This document shows, piece after piece, positions 52,952 through 64,000 of a stretch of DNA of 64,000 nucleotides. Origin of the DNA: Panicum virgatum (taxonomy: Eukaryota; Streptophyta; Magnoliopsida; Poales; Poaceae); contig NC_053139.1 in the NCBI RefSeq assembly GCF_016808335.1, positions 15,742,782 to 15,806,781 of the forward strand, in the 5' to 3' direction. A model generated the notes under the pieces. It did no database searches. It was not told the origin of the DNA and worked only from the letters and a program-made list of their open reading frames with translations. The translations under genes were made by a program, and so were the position numbers. How positions within the stretch are numbered: position 1 is the stretch's first letter; each line of letters starts with the position of its first letter.

Positions 52952-53905
52952 ATGGATCGGGAACGCCTGGCGTTGGAGATCAAGCAACACCTGTTTTGTG
53001 CGTCGAGTTGTGGGGATTCTCATGGTTCAACGCGGGGGTGTTGATCATTGTGAGCTCGAGATGGCAAGCTTTGCGAGCTTCGCAGAGATCAAGGATTCCA
53101 AGGAGGGGATGGAAGATGGAACAGAGCAAATTGCCAGGGACACATCGGTTCCAAATGCACCGGGGACAATTTCAGAATTGAGGGATCGGCCTGTGCTCTA
53201 CAGTGATGGGCTCACCCACGCGGGGATCCATAATCACTTGTGGAGGCCTGCTGGCCGACGGTGGCTATGGATCTCTAAAGCTAGTGCGATAAAACGGATT
53301 GGATACCCTGCTCGCCGATCTGAGATCCAGAGGTTCAGTTGGAAGGCGAAGAAGGTCTGGCTGTCAGGGGGGAGGAGATGGCTCGCCGCCCGCCTCCGCC
53401 GCCACAGAGCCCAGTGAAGCGGAGATCCGACTATGAGGATTGGATAGACGAGGACGACCTCCTTGATCGAGGCTTTTCGGAGAGGGATCTATGACACAAG
53501 CTTCAAAGGGGGGGGGCGCAACCAGATCAGGTGAGGGTTTTATAGCGGGATACAGGGATTTCCACCGCGAGGAGCAGCAATCTCAGGGATTCGACTGCAC
53601 GGAGCGGCCAAATCAGTACAGAGAGGGAGGGAGCAAGGGGGCTTTCTACCCTCGTGATAACAGAGATGCTCGATCTAGGCAAGGAGTTAGGCAGGGTCCT
53701 AAAGTGGAGTACAAGCCTCGTCCTGATCTGAGAAAGGAATTAGAGAAAGCTAAGAACAAGTCTAGCTCCAGCCAGGGGGCGACCAAATCGGGGGATTCAG
53801 TCAAGTGTTTCCATTGCACTTAAGTTGGTCATCATCAACTGGACTGTACTAACAACCCCATTTGCTACAAATGCAAGCACAGGGACATATGACAGTTAAG
53901 TGTAC
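52952..53905 (+). pseudogene. CCHC zinc-knuckle ORF, gag or LINE ORF1-like (unit 2 copy)
   Basis: Near-identical to 30,886-31,905. It shares the stop inside the first knuckle (CFHCT-stop) and the broken second knuckle, and adds its own frameshifts (frames at 52,998-53,417 and 53,491-53,823). A deletion near 53,361 removes about 30 bases present in unit 1 (equivalent to 31,292-31,340). Confidence 0.5.
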
Positions 53906-53950
53906 TAGCATACATAGGAAGCAACAGAAGATGTTTGAGTGCTCTTTTGG

Positions 53951-54516
53951 ATAAGGCAGTGGTGAAGGGCCATATTACTGGCATTTTGGCGGATCTGATC
54001 CTGTAGGAAAAAACATGACTTAGTACTTAACATTTCCAAGATCTAGCACCTAATCAACATGAGCACAACCAAATGAAATGATAAGTTGTAGATCTAGACC
54101 GGGAAGAAGTGGCATCGCAGACGTAGCAGATGTTCCGGCCATCTTGGTTGGGGACGAGAGCGACATAGGGGCCGTAGTCGTTCCCGTAGTTGTACCTGAC
54201 GTAGTTGAAGGAGATTGTCGCGGGTACCGCCTGCCTTCGGGTCGCCACCGGCACTGTCCAGGGACGGCGGCGGCGGGTTTGCGACGGCCTTCAGGAGGCT
54301 CCAGCGCCGCCACAGATCGGGCGGCTGTAGTGAGGCGGCTAGGGTTTGGACTCAGTTGGACTAAGTTTCCAAAGGCTGGGCGACCTGGGGCCGCAACCAC
54401 GTGTATGGTTGCGCTTCCGATCAGGGCGCGGAACGGGATCTAACAGTGTTCTTATCCTCTTTTTCCCATTTTCTCATTTTATGGATTTTCGGCATTTTTT
54501 ACCACCAAAAATTCCA
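53951..54516 (-). mobile_element. LTR of the second copia element (unit 3 copy)
   Basis: Copy of 15,361-15,956, lacking about 30 bases (the GGGCCCCACTC segment) at about 54,378. Confidence 0.55.
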
Positions 54517-54687
54517 ACACTCTCCCCTTTGGTCTAAAGGCCGATAACTAATGTCATACTTTAAAGTAGAGTTATGCAAGAGACAGTGATTTACAATAGT
54601 GAACGAATCCCACTGCAACACAGTTATCTACAATGCACAGAACTACTCAATCTAATGGGAGGTAGTTGTCTTACGACCCTTCCAAGA

Positions 54688-54958
54688 TCACAGGCTATCC
54701 GATAATCCCATGCCGGCAATAAGCTCATGAAAAATATTGGGAGGTAAGCCTTTCGTTAGTGGATCCACGAGCATTTCCTTAGTGCTTATATGATCTAACT
54801 CAATAGTATGATATTGTATTCTATCCTTCACAACAAAATACTTAATCTCGATGTGCTTGGCAGCGCCACTCGATTTGTTGTTGTTAGCATGGAAAACTGC
54901 AACTTTATTATCGCAGTATAATCTTATTGGTTTACTTATGCTATCTACCACTCTTAGT
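54688..54958 (-). pseudogene. copia RNase H C-terminus (unit 3 copy)
   Basis: Copy of 16,125-16,395 with the frame open to the normal stop (MLVDPLTKGLPPNIFHELIA). Fused at 54,959 to the CACTA terminus. Confidence 0.8.
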
Positions 54959-55088
54959 CCGACCGAGGCGGGCAGTCCGACTGCCTCGGTAAATATTGAT
55001 TTACCGTGACGAATGCCTCGAGGCGGACGGGTCTGCCCGCCTTGAGAAATTGTTTCTATCCGCCTCAGAAAAAAATATTGTAGTAGTG
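54959..55088 (-). mobile_element. CACTA terminus fused to the copia remnant (unit 3 copy)
   Basis: Copy of 16,396-16,526, with its end at 55,088. Confidence 0.65.
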
Positions 55089-56329
55089 ATCCTGACCGGA
55101 TGGGGGGAAGCGCTCCCCGCGCACAGGTCACGGGGTATCGATAGCGTACCTGGGGCAAGCATACGCCAGTAGTGCCCCAAGACATTGAGCCGCCGCCATT
55201 CATCTGGACATGCAATCTAATCCTTCTCGCTCAGGGGCACCATCACTGCCATCCTCCACGCTCTGACACCGACAGCGCCGCATTGTCCGCCGCTAAGCGC
55301 GCCAAAGCCGAGCCGTGCTTGCCCCCCCCCCCCCCTCAAGGTCACCGTGCTCACCACCGGAGCAAGAGGAGAATCGCTTCCCATGCTTGGCTGCCGGTTA
55401 AACTACTCTTTTTCATTTCTGTTTATAGTTTATCTCCGCACTATATGAAACATATCGAGTATGTAGTGGTATTTCACTAGTATAGAATAGTTCATCCCAA
55501 ACACCCTATTGCCGTCGGTTTAAATCGACCCGGTGATAATAGTCTGTCACCGCTAGTACCTTTTGGACTAGTGATGATAGTAGGCATCATCGCTAGGTCG
55601 TGTTACGAACCAAGTATGATAGGGTCGACAGACATCACCGTCGGTTCCAAAAATTTGTGGATGCCTGTAAGTCATGCTTTATGGGGCACTCGGATGTGTC
55701 CAACAGTGACTGTACCGAAAAAGAGAACCATAGAATCTGCAAGGGTGAAAAATAAAAAATTAAAATATCCTTTCAAAATAAAAGAAAAGTCAAATATATA
55801 AGCAATCAGATTGCCGGACGTCCTAAGAATAGTGAAAGATGTGGACATGGCACCTTATGGTTTTGTGAGAAATTAATTCATAAAAAATAAAAGACATCTC
55901 GTCGTAATTGGTGAAAAAACATGTAGAAGACGTGCTTCCAATTATTTATTATCCTACTTTTCTATTCCTTGCATTTGAAATTATAGTTCACTTTGTCCTA
56001 AGTCAAACTTATGACCGAGTTATACAAAAAACATTAACATCTAGAGCATCAGATTAGTTTGATTAGTTGAATCGACCATGAAGTATGTATTGAAACAGGC
56101 AGTATTATTATGGTTTAGTTGATATTGTGTGGGATTCAAATAAACCCCAGAAAAGTCATGGACGTATAAAATTTTTTGCGGTACAAAAATATGCAAAATA
56201 TACTCAGAAGTCTACTCCCATCTGTCAAGAAAAGGCAAAAAGGGTAGGGCCCCTTGGATGTTGATTCGGTGGCGCAAATTAAAGTTTACATAGTTTCTAC
56301 GAAGATGTTGGTTTGCATCTTATATGTTC

Positions 56330-56330
<1 letters not shown>
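55089..56330. other. upstream region of kinase A, orphan copy
   Basis: Equivalent to 33,096-34,336. No gene follows it here. C14 run near 55,322. Confidence 0.5.

Positions 56331-56376
<46 letters not shown>
56331..56376. repeat. (AT)n(GT)n microsatellite at the end of unit 3
   Basis: AT repeats to about 56,355, then GT repeats to 56,375. Similarity to units 1 and 2 ends here. Confidence 0.9.
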
Positions 56377-58206
56377 CTAATCTACACCCTAGGTGTAGAA
56401 TATCATTCTACACCCAGCCACATCAAATCAGCCCACTCAGCCACAACCGAACCGAACCAGCCCACCACCTCCGGCCCGACCCACCAGCTCCCACCCCGCA
56501 GGCCCACGCCACCCCCATTCGCGCTCACCCCCCCCCCCCCCCCCCCCCGCAGGCCCAGCTGCCCCTCCTGAAGCACCCCGAAGGCCCGACCCCCACCCAC
56601 CCCACACAAAACCTAATCCAATCGCGCCCCTCCAGGTCTCGGCGACGGAAGCGCGCCGCATCCCAGGCGGGCGGGGGACGGCGGCGGAGGCGCGGCCGCA
56701 GCCCGGTGACGGGATCCCAGGCGTGCGGCAGCGGCGCGGCTGCCGCCCGGCGTCGGGATCCACTCCCGCGCCCTCGAACGGCGGCGTCCTGAACCGAGGT
56801 ATCCCCCCTAGCGCCCTCGACCTCACAGCGAGCCGAAGCTCGGCCGGCCTGGACCCTCGCGGCCTGGTGCGCCCCCGGAGGTGTGAGAGGAGTCGCCCCT
56901 GCTAGGGGTGGGGGAGCACGGCTTGGTGTGAGCACCACTCGCCCAACGCGCCTAGCCCCCATTTTCTGCACACTCCACGATGAGCGTGCGTTTTTCCGCT
57001 GTGCAATCCCCCGATTCCAGAATTTTCCATGCAATTTTTTTATTCTAATTCGATTTTTTTTGGGCGCATATCGTGCAGTGTCTTGCTAGTGTTTGAACAA
57101 GCAATCCAGTAATGCAGTAGTAATCAGTAGTTAGACTTTACTGAATGTTTTTGTTAGGATTTCAGCACCAATAAGTAATTTGTTAGACTTTACTAGATTT
57201 AGTATTTTTTTTCAAGATTACTTAGTGATGATGATTTAAACCGAGTGGTTAGTCTAGTAGGCTAGCATTTAGGTCTTGGTAATTTTTACCGAACGTTGTT
57301 CGCTCTAAATTTATGACCTAGTCTATTATTTTTGTTAGGTCAGTAGTTCAGTATCTCTTATTTTTCTTAGGGTCAGTAATATTGCCAGCATCACTTTTTT
57401 ATTTTGGTCATTACGGATCATGAACTAAGTAGTAGTTAGTCCACTTGCTATGTTTTAAGTCTCAGTAATTTTGTTAGTTGCTGCATAAAGATTTTTCTTA
57501 CTTAGACTAGGTCATTAGTCCAGTAGTAGCTAGCAGCACATGCATTCAGTATTTTTCATTTTTTTTATGATCCATATGTAGTTTGTTGGCTTTTAGTATT
57601 TTTTCATTTACTGAACATTGATAATCTAAATCAAGTAGTTAGTCTAGTAGTTTAGTAATTTGATATTTTCAGCACAATTATTCTTTTTTGTTGTTTATTA
57701 GTTTAGGTTCAACACTATGTTAATCAATGTCAGCAGTAGTATAATTTTTGAATCATTACTAAATATTTGATGCTTGATTTAGTAATTCAGAGTTTTCAGT
57801 TATCCAGTAATACCTATGCATATGTAGATTTAGTAATACACCAAGTAGTACCTATGTATACATATGTATATTTTGGATTCAGCAATACAGAGATCTGGTA
57901 TTTCAATATTTTTTGCATGCATCTAGTTGATTTTCACATTTTTTCTTATTACCAAGCTTCGATAATCTGAACTGAGTAATTCAGTAAAGCAGTAACCCAG
58001 TAATTCAGTAGTACATCCAGCAATTTTCTATGTACGTCTTGAATTCAGTATTCTGGAGATCAGATATTCATTACCTATGTATATCTTGATTTCAGTAACT
58101 TTTAGGTTTGTATAAATAGACTAGTATTGTTTTTACCAATTTTAGTAACCACATTAGTGATCACACAAATATCTTGAACTCATTTTTTGACCAGGTGTAT
58201 TAATGG
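56377..58206 (+). other. GC-rich 5' region and long first intron of the PMD gene
   Basis: From 56,381 two TCTACACCC motifs and a short hairpin (CTACACC-CTA-GGTGTAG) mark a possible element end. A very GC-rich block with a C18 run (about 56,530-56,547) extends to about 56,930 and looks like a 5' untranslated exon. From about 57,090 the sequence is T-rich and full of CAGTAAT/CAGTAGT motifs, like the later introns. It ends with an acceptor (TTTTTTGACCAG, about 58,194). Confidence 0.45.
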
Positions 58207-61200
58207 ATGACCCACTGGAAGATGCGGAGGGTGCACAATCGTCCACCAGATGTAAGGTGCACTCTGCGGAAGGCCCCTTCGAGGAATGCCTCCCAAGAAA
58301 CAAATAGAAGCACTGATTCTGATTTTGTTGATGCTCGTTCAAAGACTCGAAAGGCAGCTGCTATCAAAAGTACCAAGCCTGTTGTTAGGGCTGCTACCAA
58401 GCCTGTTGCTAGGACCGCTACCAAGCCTGTACCCACTGCTGCTGCCGAGGTTCGCCCCCCCTCTCCCCCACATTTTCTTCTCATGATATTGATATTGTCT
58501 CAGCATTTTTTTTAGTTTTTTCTGTGTGCCCTTTCAGTTACTTAATTTCATGTATTTAGTTCATTGTCTAGGCAAAAACTATTCAGTTTTTTTGTTATCC
58601 GGAATCTGTCATAAATTAAATTCAGTACTACCATTTGGTTACGTGCATTTTTCCAGTATTTTTTAGCTAGCATCACATGTATTTTTTGTTCGTGTACTCC
58701 AGTAATCCCATTAATTCCAGTATTTTTTTTAGCCAGCAGCACATGTATTTTTCCAGTATTTTTTTCATTGGTTCCCTTTTTTTTGTAATGACATGAACAG
58801 AAGGGAAACTATGCCACCATACATTGTGCTCCCGGTTCCATTTTTGATATATTGAATGGCATGGACAATGCTATGAAGGATAAGTTGAAGGATTTGGGTT
58901 TTGAGAATTTTCTTGGGTTCTCATTTAATGCAATCGAAGACAGGTCGTTGGTCATATTCATCATGGACCACCTCAAGGTTGACCCTCTTCGTATTGCTGT
59001 TGAAGGGAGGGAGTTGCCAATCACCCCGCACGTGGTGAAATCCGTGCTTGGCATTCCAAATGGCCCCAACACTCTCCCGGTTGTATCTGGCATAGAAAGG
59101 AAGAATCACCAGATTGAGCTTAGGCATATATGCGATGAAAAAGGAATGGAGGAATTGCACGATGATAGGCAATTACAGAAACCTAACACCAGGGGTTACA
59201 GTGATCTGAAGCCAAACGAGGTCCCTAGGTGGGTTATAGAATATTTTGCAAAACATGGAGATGGTGACGATTGGAGCATCACCTGCTTCTTCATGGCATT
59301 GTTTGATGGATTGTTGTTCCCGACAACTAGCTTGTCGATAACTGGTGACACCTATTTTTACTGCAAGAATATAAATGATGTTTGCAAGTTTGATCTTTGC
59401 TCGGCTGTTGTCGATGATCTGGCAAACAAGGTACCCAAATGGAAGAAATCGTCATCATCCAATTCACCTTCAGTTCAGGGCTGTGTCGCACTTTTATTGG
59501 TATGACCGCTCCTTTTCTTGCCCTTTTAGTATTATTTTTTTGTTTAAGTAGTTCAGTAATTCTACCGAATTTCAGTAATCCTGTATCAAAATAATTCATT
59601 GATCCGATAATCATGTAATCCACATGAATCTCAGTAATTTTAAATGTTCATTTGTATTTTTTTTGGACGACACTTCTGTGATTTCAGTAGTATATTTTTT
59701 TTAGCTTATGCATTTCTTTGAACAAGCAACAAAATCCCTTCCATTTGTTCCTTTTCCTATTAATCTTAATGGAGACATTGACAACTCCTGCATGTGCTAT
59801 TTTAGAATTCATATGCATCATCCAATGTCTTGAAGTGCATCCAGTTCATATGAACATGCATGTGAAATCAATTTGTTCTTTGCAGAATTCTTGTGCACAT
59901 TAGCACACAAATGTCTTCAGTAGTTCAGTAATTCTTTATCATACTTCAACAGCCCATCTTCTTTCTTTCTGAAATTGACTATAGTTCAGTAATCCTCATT
60001 TTTCAGTACCTCCAAAGTATTCAATCTGGGGTTCAGCTCTTTAACTACTGATATTGCACATTTAGTACAATGTCTTTCTCAGTAATTATGTTTAGTAATC
60101 CAGCAGATTCTCAGTAATTATGTTTAGTAATCCAACAGATTCTTAGTAGTCGATCCAATGTCTTCTATAATTAATCTTTATTTAGTAATCCTTGTTATAT
60201 AATTCTGAAATAATTTCTGAACCAATACAATTTAGTTGTTCCAAGCAAGAGTAAATATTATGCTTTAGTAGTTTGAGCTATAGCAGTACCACCCCTCTTG
60301 TAGTGTTCAGTAGTAAGCTTGTTTCAGTTATTTTTGGATTTGATACTTAGCTAAGCATGTTCACAAAAGAATTTAAGTAGTCCTCTTTTGTCCAGTAACT
60401 CCTTAAGCATGCAATTTTGGGTTTGGTAGTCAGTAGTTCAGTAGTTACAGTAGTTTTAGCATTTTTTCAGCAGTTTCAGTAATTTTTTTTTGTTAAGCAA
60501 GCCGTACAACATTTTTCAGTAGTAATTTCCAGCATTTTCAGCAGTAATTTTCAGTACTCATTGAAGTTTTTCAGTAATATGAAATGCAGCATTTTCCCTT
60601 TTTTTCTTTAACATGTTGCTTTTTCTTTTATTAGATATATTACTTGGACAACCTTTTTTGTCCTTCGCACATGCTCATAGATGCAAAAGAAACTACACGT
60701 GCTGCATTGTTCAAAAAGACAATTGTCGACAAGCTTGCAAAGGCTGGCAGGAAACAATCCCAAGATGACGGGACCGTCACATATGGCAATCTCCCAGTAA
60801 GCGATAATCTTTTTTTCTCCACGTGAATGTCTTTATTCTTTAACCTTTTTTCTAATCAGTTTTTCTACTTTCACTACTTTTTTTTAGTTTCGCAGCAAAG
60901 TAGGAACGTGCTATGAAGATGTGCGTGGCGATGATGCTCCCAGTCCCGAGGAGGTTGTGGCCCCTCCACCAAAGCGCAGTCGTGCAAAGACAAAGGAAGC
61001 TGCTGCCCCCATCGCGCCCAGCGCCCCTAGAGTAAGCAAGCGCATACGATTAGTTGCGCCATCCACGCGCACAGCGCACCCAACTGGAAATGCGCCTAGG
61101 GGCACATGTGATGTCACAGCTACCTCGATGCATCTCTTGCCCCATTTCACTGACTTCATCTCTCAGATTGGCAATGTCAAGCAGCAAAATGATGCCTTGA

Positions 61201-64000
61201 AAGCTCTGCACGATTGTGATAGAAGAATTTATACGGGGATGGAGAAATTTGAGCAGGGCAGCAGACTTGTAGCCGAAGGGAAACTTGAAATCAACGAAGC
61301 ACACAAGCATGCTATTGATGAAATCAAGAGGATCTTTGGAGGCGTTGGAGCGGTCAGTTTCCTAACTATTTAACTTTTTGTCAGCAGTCCCCCCTGCCCT
61401 TTTTTGTTCAGAATGTTTTCTGAAAGTTGTTTCTAGTAACTATAGGGTTACATTTTTTTCTTATTATTAGGGAATGTTTGGTCGTGGCGCTGATGTAATG
61501 CAAAAGGGTGCTGCGTCTAGTTCTACGGCACAACCAGCAGCAGCAGCAGCACCACCACCACCCCCTCCCCCTCAGGTGTGCTCTCACACATAAGTTTTTC
61601 AGTAATTGTATATTTTTTTCATGCTACATTTTTTAACTTTTTTTCTTTCTGCATGGGTGGGGGGTAGGGGGACATGAGGATGCCCGTGGATGATAGCGGA
61701 AGTGGTCAGGTTGACGTGGAAAAGGAACATGGATCAAGCTCTGGGACACCGCCACCACCGCTGCCTACTGTAGGGACTTCACTTTTTGATGTTTAGGACC
61801 TTTGTAATTCAGTCATAGTTCCGGATCAGCATTACTTACCTTTCAAATATGTTCAGTATTTTTTTATATTTCCAAGACATCTCCAGTATTTTAGTAAATT
61901 ATAATACCCCAAGCATTCAGCATTTTTTTCACTATTTTGACCGATCCAGTAATCCAGCCAATTATTATTGTTTTATAATTCCTCCCATCTAATAATTTTT
62001 TTATCAGATTGATAAATTGGTGCCGGCCTTTGATGCAACGCCCTCATTTGAGCAGCAAAACACTCAATCCACATATGGTTCTGCTGGTGTAGTTGAGCAC
62101 TTGTTTGATCGGGAGACATGGAATGACAAGGCAAGTTTGCTCCGTGAAATCAGCGAAACCCCGCTTCCAACAAATGATGAAGGCAGAACGATGAAACTTG
62201 CCTTTGATGCAACGCCCTCATTTGAGCAGCAAAACACTCAATCCACACATGGTTCTGCTGGTGTAGTTGAGCACTTGTTTGATCGGGAGACATGGAATGA
62301 CAAGGCAAGTTTGCTCCGTGAAATCAGCGAAACCCCGCTTCCAACAAATGATGAAGGCAGAACGATGAAACTTGGTGCGTGCAAGGGACATGGATCCAGC
62401 TCTAGGACATCAGTTCCTCCACCACCACCACTACCACCACCACCACCACCACCACACCCTGCTGTATGGACTTTTTTCACTCCATGTTTAGCAAGGTTCT
62501 AAAAAACGCTAGACGCTAGGTGAACACTTGCCTATGATTTAGAGTTTTTTGTGATTAAACGTGTGTTGTGATTAAATGACACTGTGATTAAACGCAACGC
62601 TTGGCCACCATTCAGCATTTAATCAAGATTAAACGACGTTTAAAAACGTTTTTTTTAGAACACTGATGTTTAGCAGTTTTTTAATTCATACCGTGTCCAG
62701 TATTCTATTCTTGATTCTTTGCAAGTTATGTCCAGTATTTTAGTAAATTATGTTCATTATTTTATCCAGTAATTCAGTAATCCAGTACTTCAGTATCCCT
62801 TTTCTTGCATTTATCTTTTTTTTTGCTTTATATGTGATCCAATATTTTATTTGATCCAGTAACCCAGTACTTCAGTATCCCTTTTTTGCATTTGTCATTT
62901 TTTTTTGCTTTATATGTGATCCAATTTTTTATTTTATCCAGTAATGCAGTATTTTTTTATCACTGTTTTTATACTAGTGTATTTATATTGTTTTCATTTT
63001 TCAAACCACCATTTATTACTTTGTAATTTTCCTTTTTTTCCATGAAATTTTTTTGTTTCCAGATTGGTGAGCCGGTCCATGAAGAACGTGATGCACCCAG
63101 TCTGACAGCACCTTCACCTCACCCGCCGATGTTTGACAAGTCGCCACATTCGCTCGATAAATCATATCCGGCCTTTGATGCAACACCCTCATTTGACCAT
63201 CGAAATACTAAATCCACAAATGGTTCTAGTGGCGTCGGTGAGCATTTGTTTGATCAGGAGTCTTGGAATGATATGTCAAGTATCCTCCGCGAAATCAATG
63301 AAACACAGAGATCAACAAATGATCAAAGTGGAATTTGTGAATCACTGACAAGGCCCCTCTCCCCCCTAGCTTTATTTTTTTTTCACACATAGGAGAGTGC
63401 TTTGATGAGGTCTTTCTTTTCCTTCTCTTTTTGTATGGTGACATGTCAAAAGAAACAATCTATGATTCAACCCCAGTGCACACCTATAAGAGGCGGTATC
63501 TGAAAAAAAGATGGACATACCAGAGGAGTATCAGCCCCCTGCCGAGTTAGGATGTGATTTGGTCACATTACAACTGACTAACAAGGTTACAACTAGAAGC
63601 AGCAAGTTCGTGTCCCCTTTCAAAGAACCAATTTTATATCGCCAGCCACCTAATGTCGAAAAAGCAATGAAACTTCGGGACATAATCTTGGCATCACCTC
63701 CGAGCAAAGAGTTGCGCACGTAAGACTCTCCACTAATAATCCTGGGATTTTTCCTTTTTTTTCTTGCCCTTTTTCTTTTTTGACATTTTTTATTGTTTTG
63801 TATATGATGCAGGCGCAGGTTTCTGAAAGCAAAAGAAGAGTACCACGTCCACATAATTTATACCTATCTCGAGGATAGATCAAACGTTTGCGATTCTTTC
63901 GCGGACAATATGCCATGTAAATACTCATTCATCTAGTTCTTCGGGATGTGCTTAATGCTAGACGAGAAAGAACTAAACCCCAATTCTGCTGGATATAGGA
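58207..64000 (+). CDS. plant mobile domain (PMD, aminotransferase-like) protein, multi-exon, 3' end outside the window
   Basis: Exons inferred from GT-AG sites and continuous frame: 58,207-58,449; 58,801-59,499; 60,635-60,796; 60,888-61,352; 61,471-61,575; 61,668-61,769; 62,008-62,463; 63,063-about 63,390; about 63,500-63,718; 63,813-63,917; and on. All junctions checked from exon 1 to exon 7 are phase 0. Exon 1 is basic with ATKPV repeats. Exons 2-3 hold the PMD-like domain (GFENFLGFSFNAIEDRSLVI, then PRWVIEYF, then IYYLDNLFC across the exon 2/3 junction). Exon 4 has a basic nuclear-type stretch (PPPKRSRAKTK) and a helical segment. Exons 5-7 carry poly-Ala and poly-Pro. PMD proteins are found in silencing factors and in transposons, often with an Ulp1 protease that would lie further right; that part is not visible. 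Exons 8-10 are less certain. It may be transposon-borne. Confidence 0.65.
62026..62373 (+). repeat. tandem duplication of a 174-bp coding module inside exon 7
   Basis: 62,026-62,199 and 62,200-62,373 encode the same 58 residues (from AFDATPSFEQQ to DEGRTMKL) with one visible base change (TAT to CAT, Tyr to His). The duplication keeps the frame and is very recent. Confidence 0.95.
63171..63345 (+). repeat. third, diverged copy of the 58-residue module in exon 8
   Basis: Encodes AFDATPSFDHRNTKSTNGSS, then EHLFDQESWNDMSSILREIN, clearly related to the exon 7 modules but with many substitutions. The module therefore existed in two exons before the recent tandem copy. Confidence 0.85.

Larger units (their letters stand above)
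31927..53950 (+). repeat. segmental duplication unit 2 (22.0 kb)
   Basis: Same order as unit 1, lacking the solo LTR but enlarged by a 2.2-kb gypsy LTR (40,721-42,961) and a 6.2-kb copia insertion (44,926-51,169). It lacks the 1.74 kb that held the 5' half of kinase B. Flanking sequence is nearly identical to unit 1 over thousands of bases by eye. Confidence 0.9.
53951..56376 (+). repeat. segmental duplication unit 3, first 2.4 kb only
   Basis: Matches the start of units 1 and 2 up to the AT/GT microsatellite and then stops. It includes the copia LTR, RNase H fragment, CACTA end and the upstream region of kinase A, but no kinase. Confidence 0.9.

Noticed and set aside
56254..56571. Frames across 56,254-56,800 on both strands
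   Set aside because: They run through a microsatellite, a C18 tract and a GC-rich leader; no domain or splice support.

Overview
The window is nuclear DNA from a grass (Poaceae). Its genes encode L-type lectin-domain receptor kinases of the plant type, the PMD gene at the right end is split by GT-AG introns, and the rest is nested LTR retrotransposons (Ty1/copia, Ty3/gypsy), CACTA-type DNA transposon ends and tRNA-derived SINE-like sequence. There are no prokaryotic signatures. The genus cannot be fixed from the sequence alone; the transposon motifs would fit rice or a panicoid grass.

Left part (1-15,360) is a transposon graveyard. A possible 5' end of a minus-strand gene sits at the edge (1-177). 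Next comes AT-rich repeat DNA with three tRNA-like modules, closed by a CACTA terminus at 2,735 that has landed in a minus-strand gypsy LTR (2,736-5,075). From about 5,490 to 15,161 lies one old plus-strand copia element in three pieces. It was split first by a truncated minus-strand gypsy element (7,413-9,375) and second by a gag-only gypsy element with three LTR segments (9,530-13,805). Protein continuity across the gaps shows the order of events.

Central part (15,361-56,376) is a tandem segmental duplication. Unit 1 is 15,361-31,926, unit 2 is 31,927-53,950, and unit 3 (53,951 to about 56,376) is only the first 2.4 kb. Each full unit carries a copia/CACTA fragment, receptor kinase A, intergenic repeats, receptor kinase B, and a decayed CCHC zinc-knuckle ORF. 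Only kinase A of unit 2 (34,787-36,823) looks fully intact. Kinase A of unit 1 is open but has a 1.7-kb solo LTR between its TATA box and its ATG, and it has lost conserved kinase residues. Kinase B of unit 1 has two frameshifts. Kinase B of unit 2 lost its promoter and most of its lectin domain by a deletion and is split by a copia element. That copia has its only LTR followed by primer-binding site and leader on the wrong side, and is flanked by a 75-bp duplication of the kinase gene, which looks like capture of a circular or permuted element rather than normal integration.

Right part (56,377-64,000) is a multi-exon plus-strand gene of the plant mobile domain (PMD, aminotransferase-like) type that runs off the window. 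Two exons carry copies of a 58-residue module, three in all, and its introns are loaded with a CAGTAAT/CAGTAGT motif.
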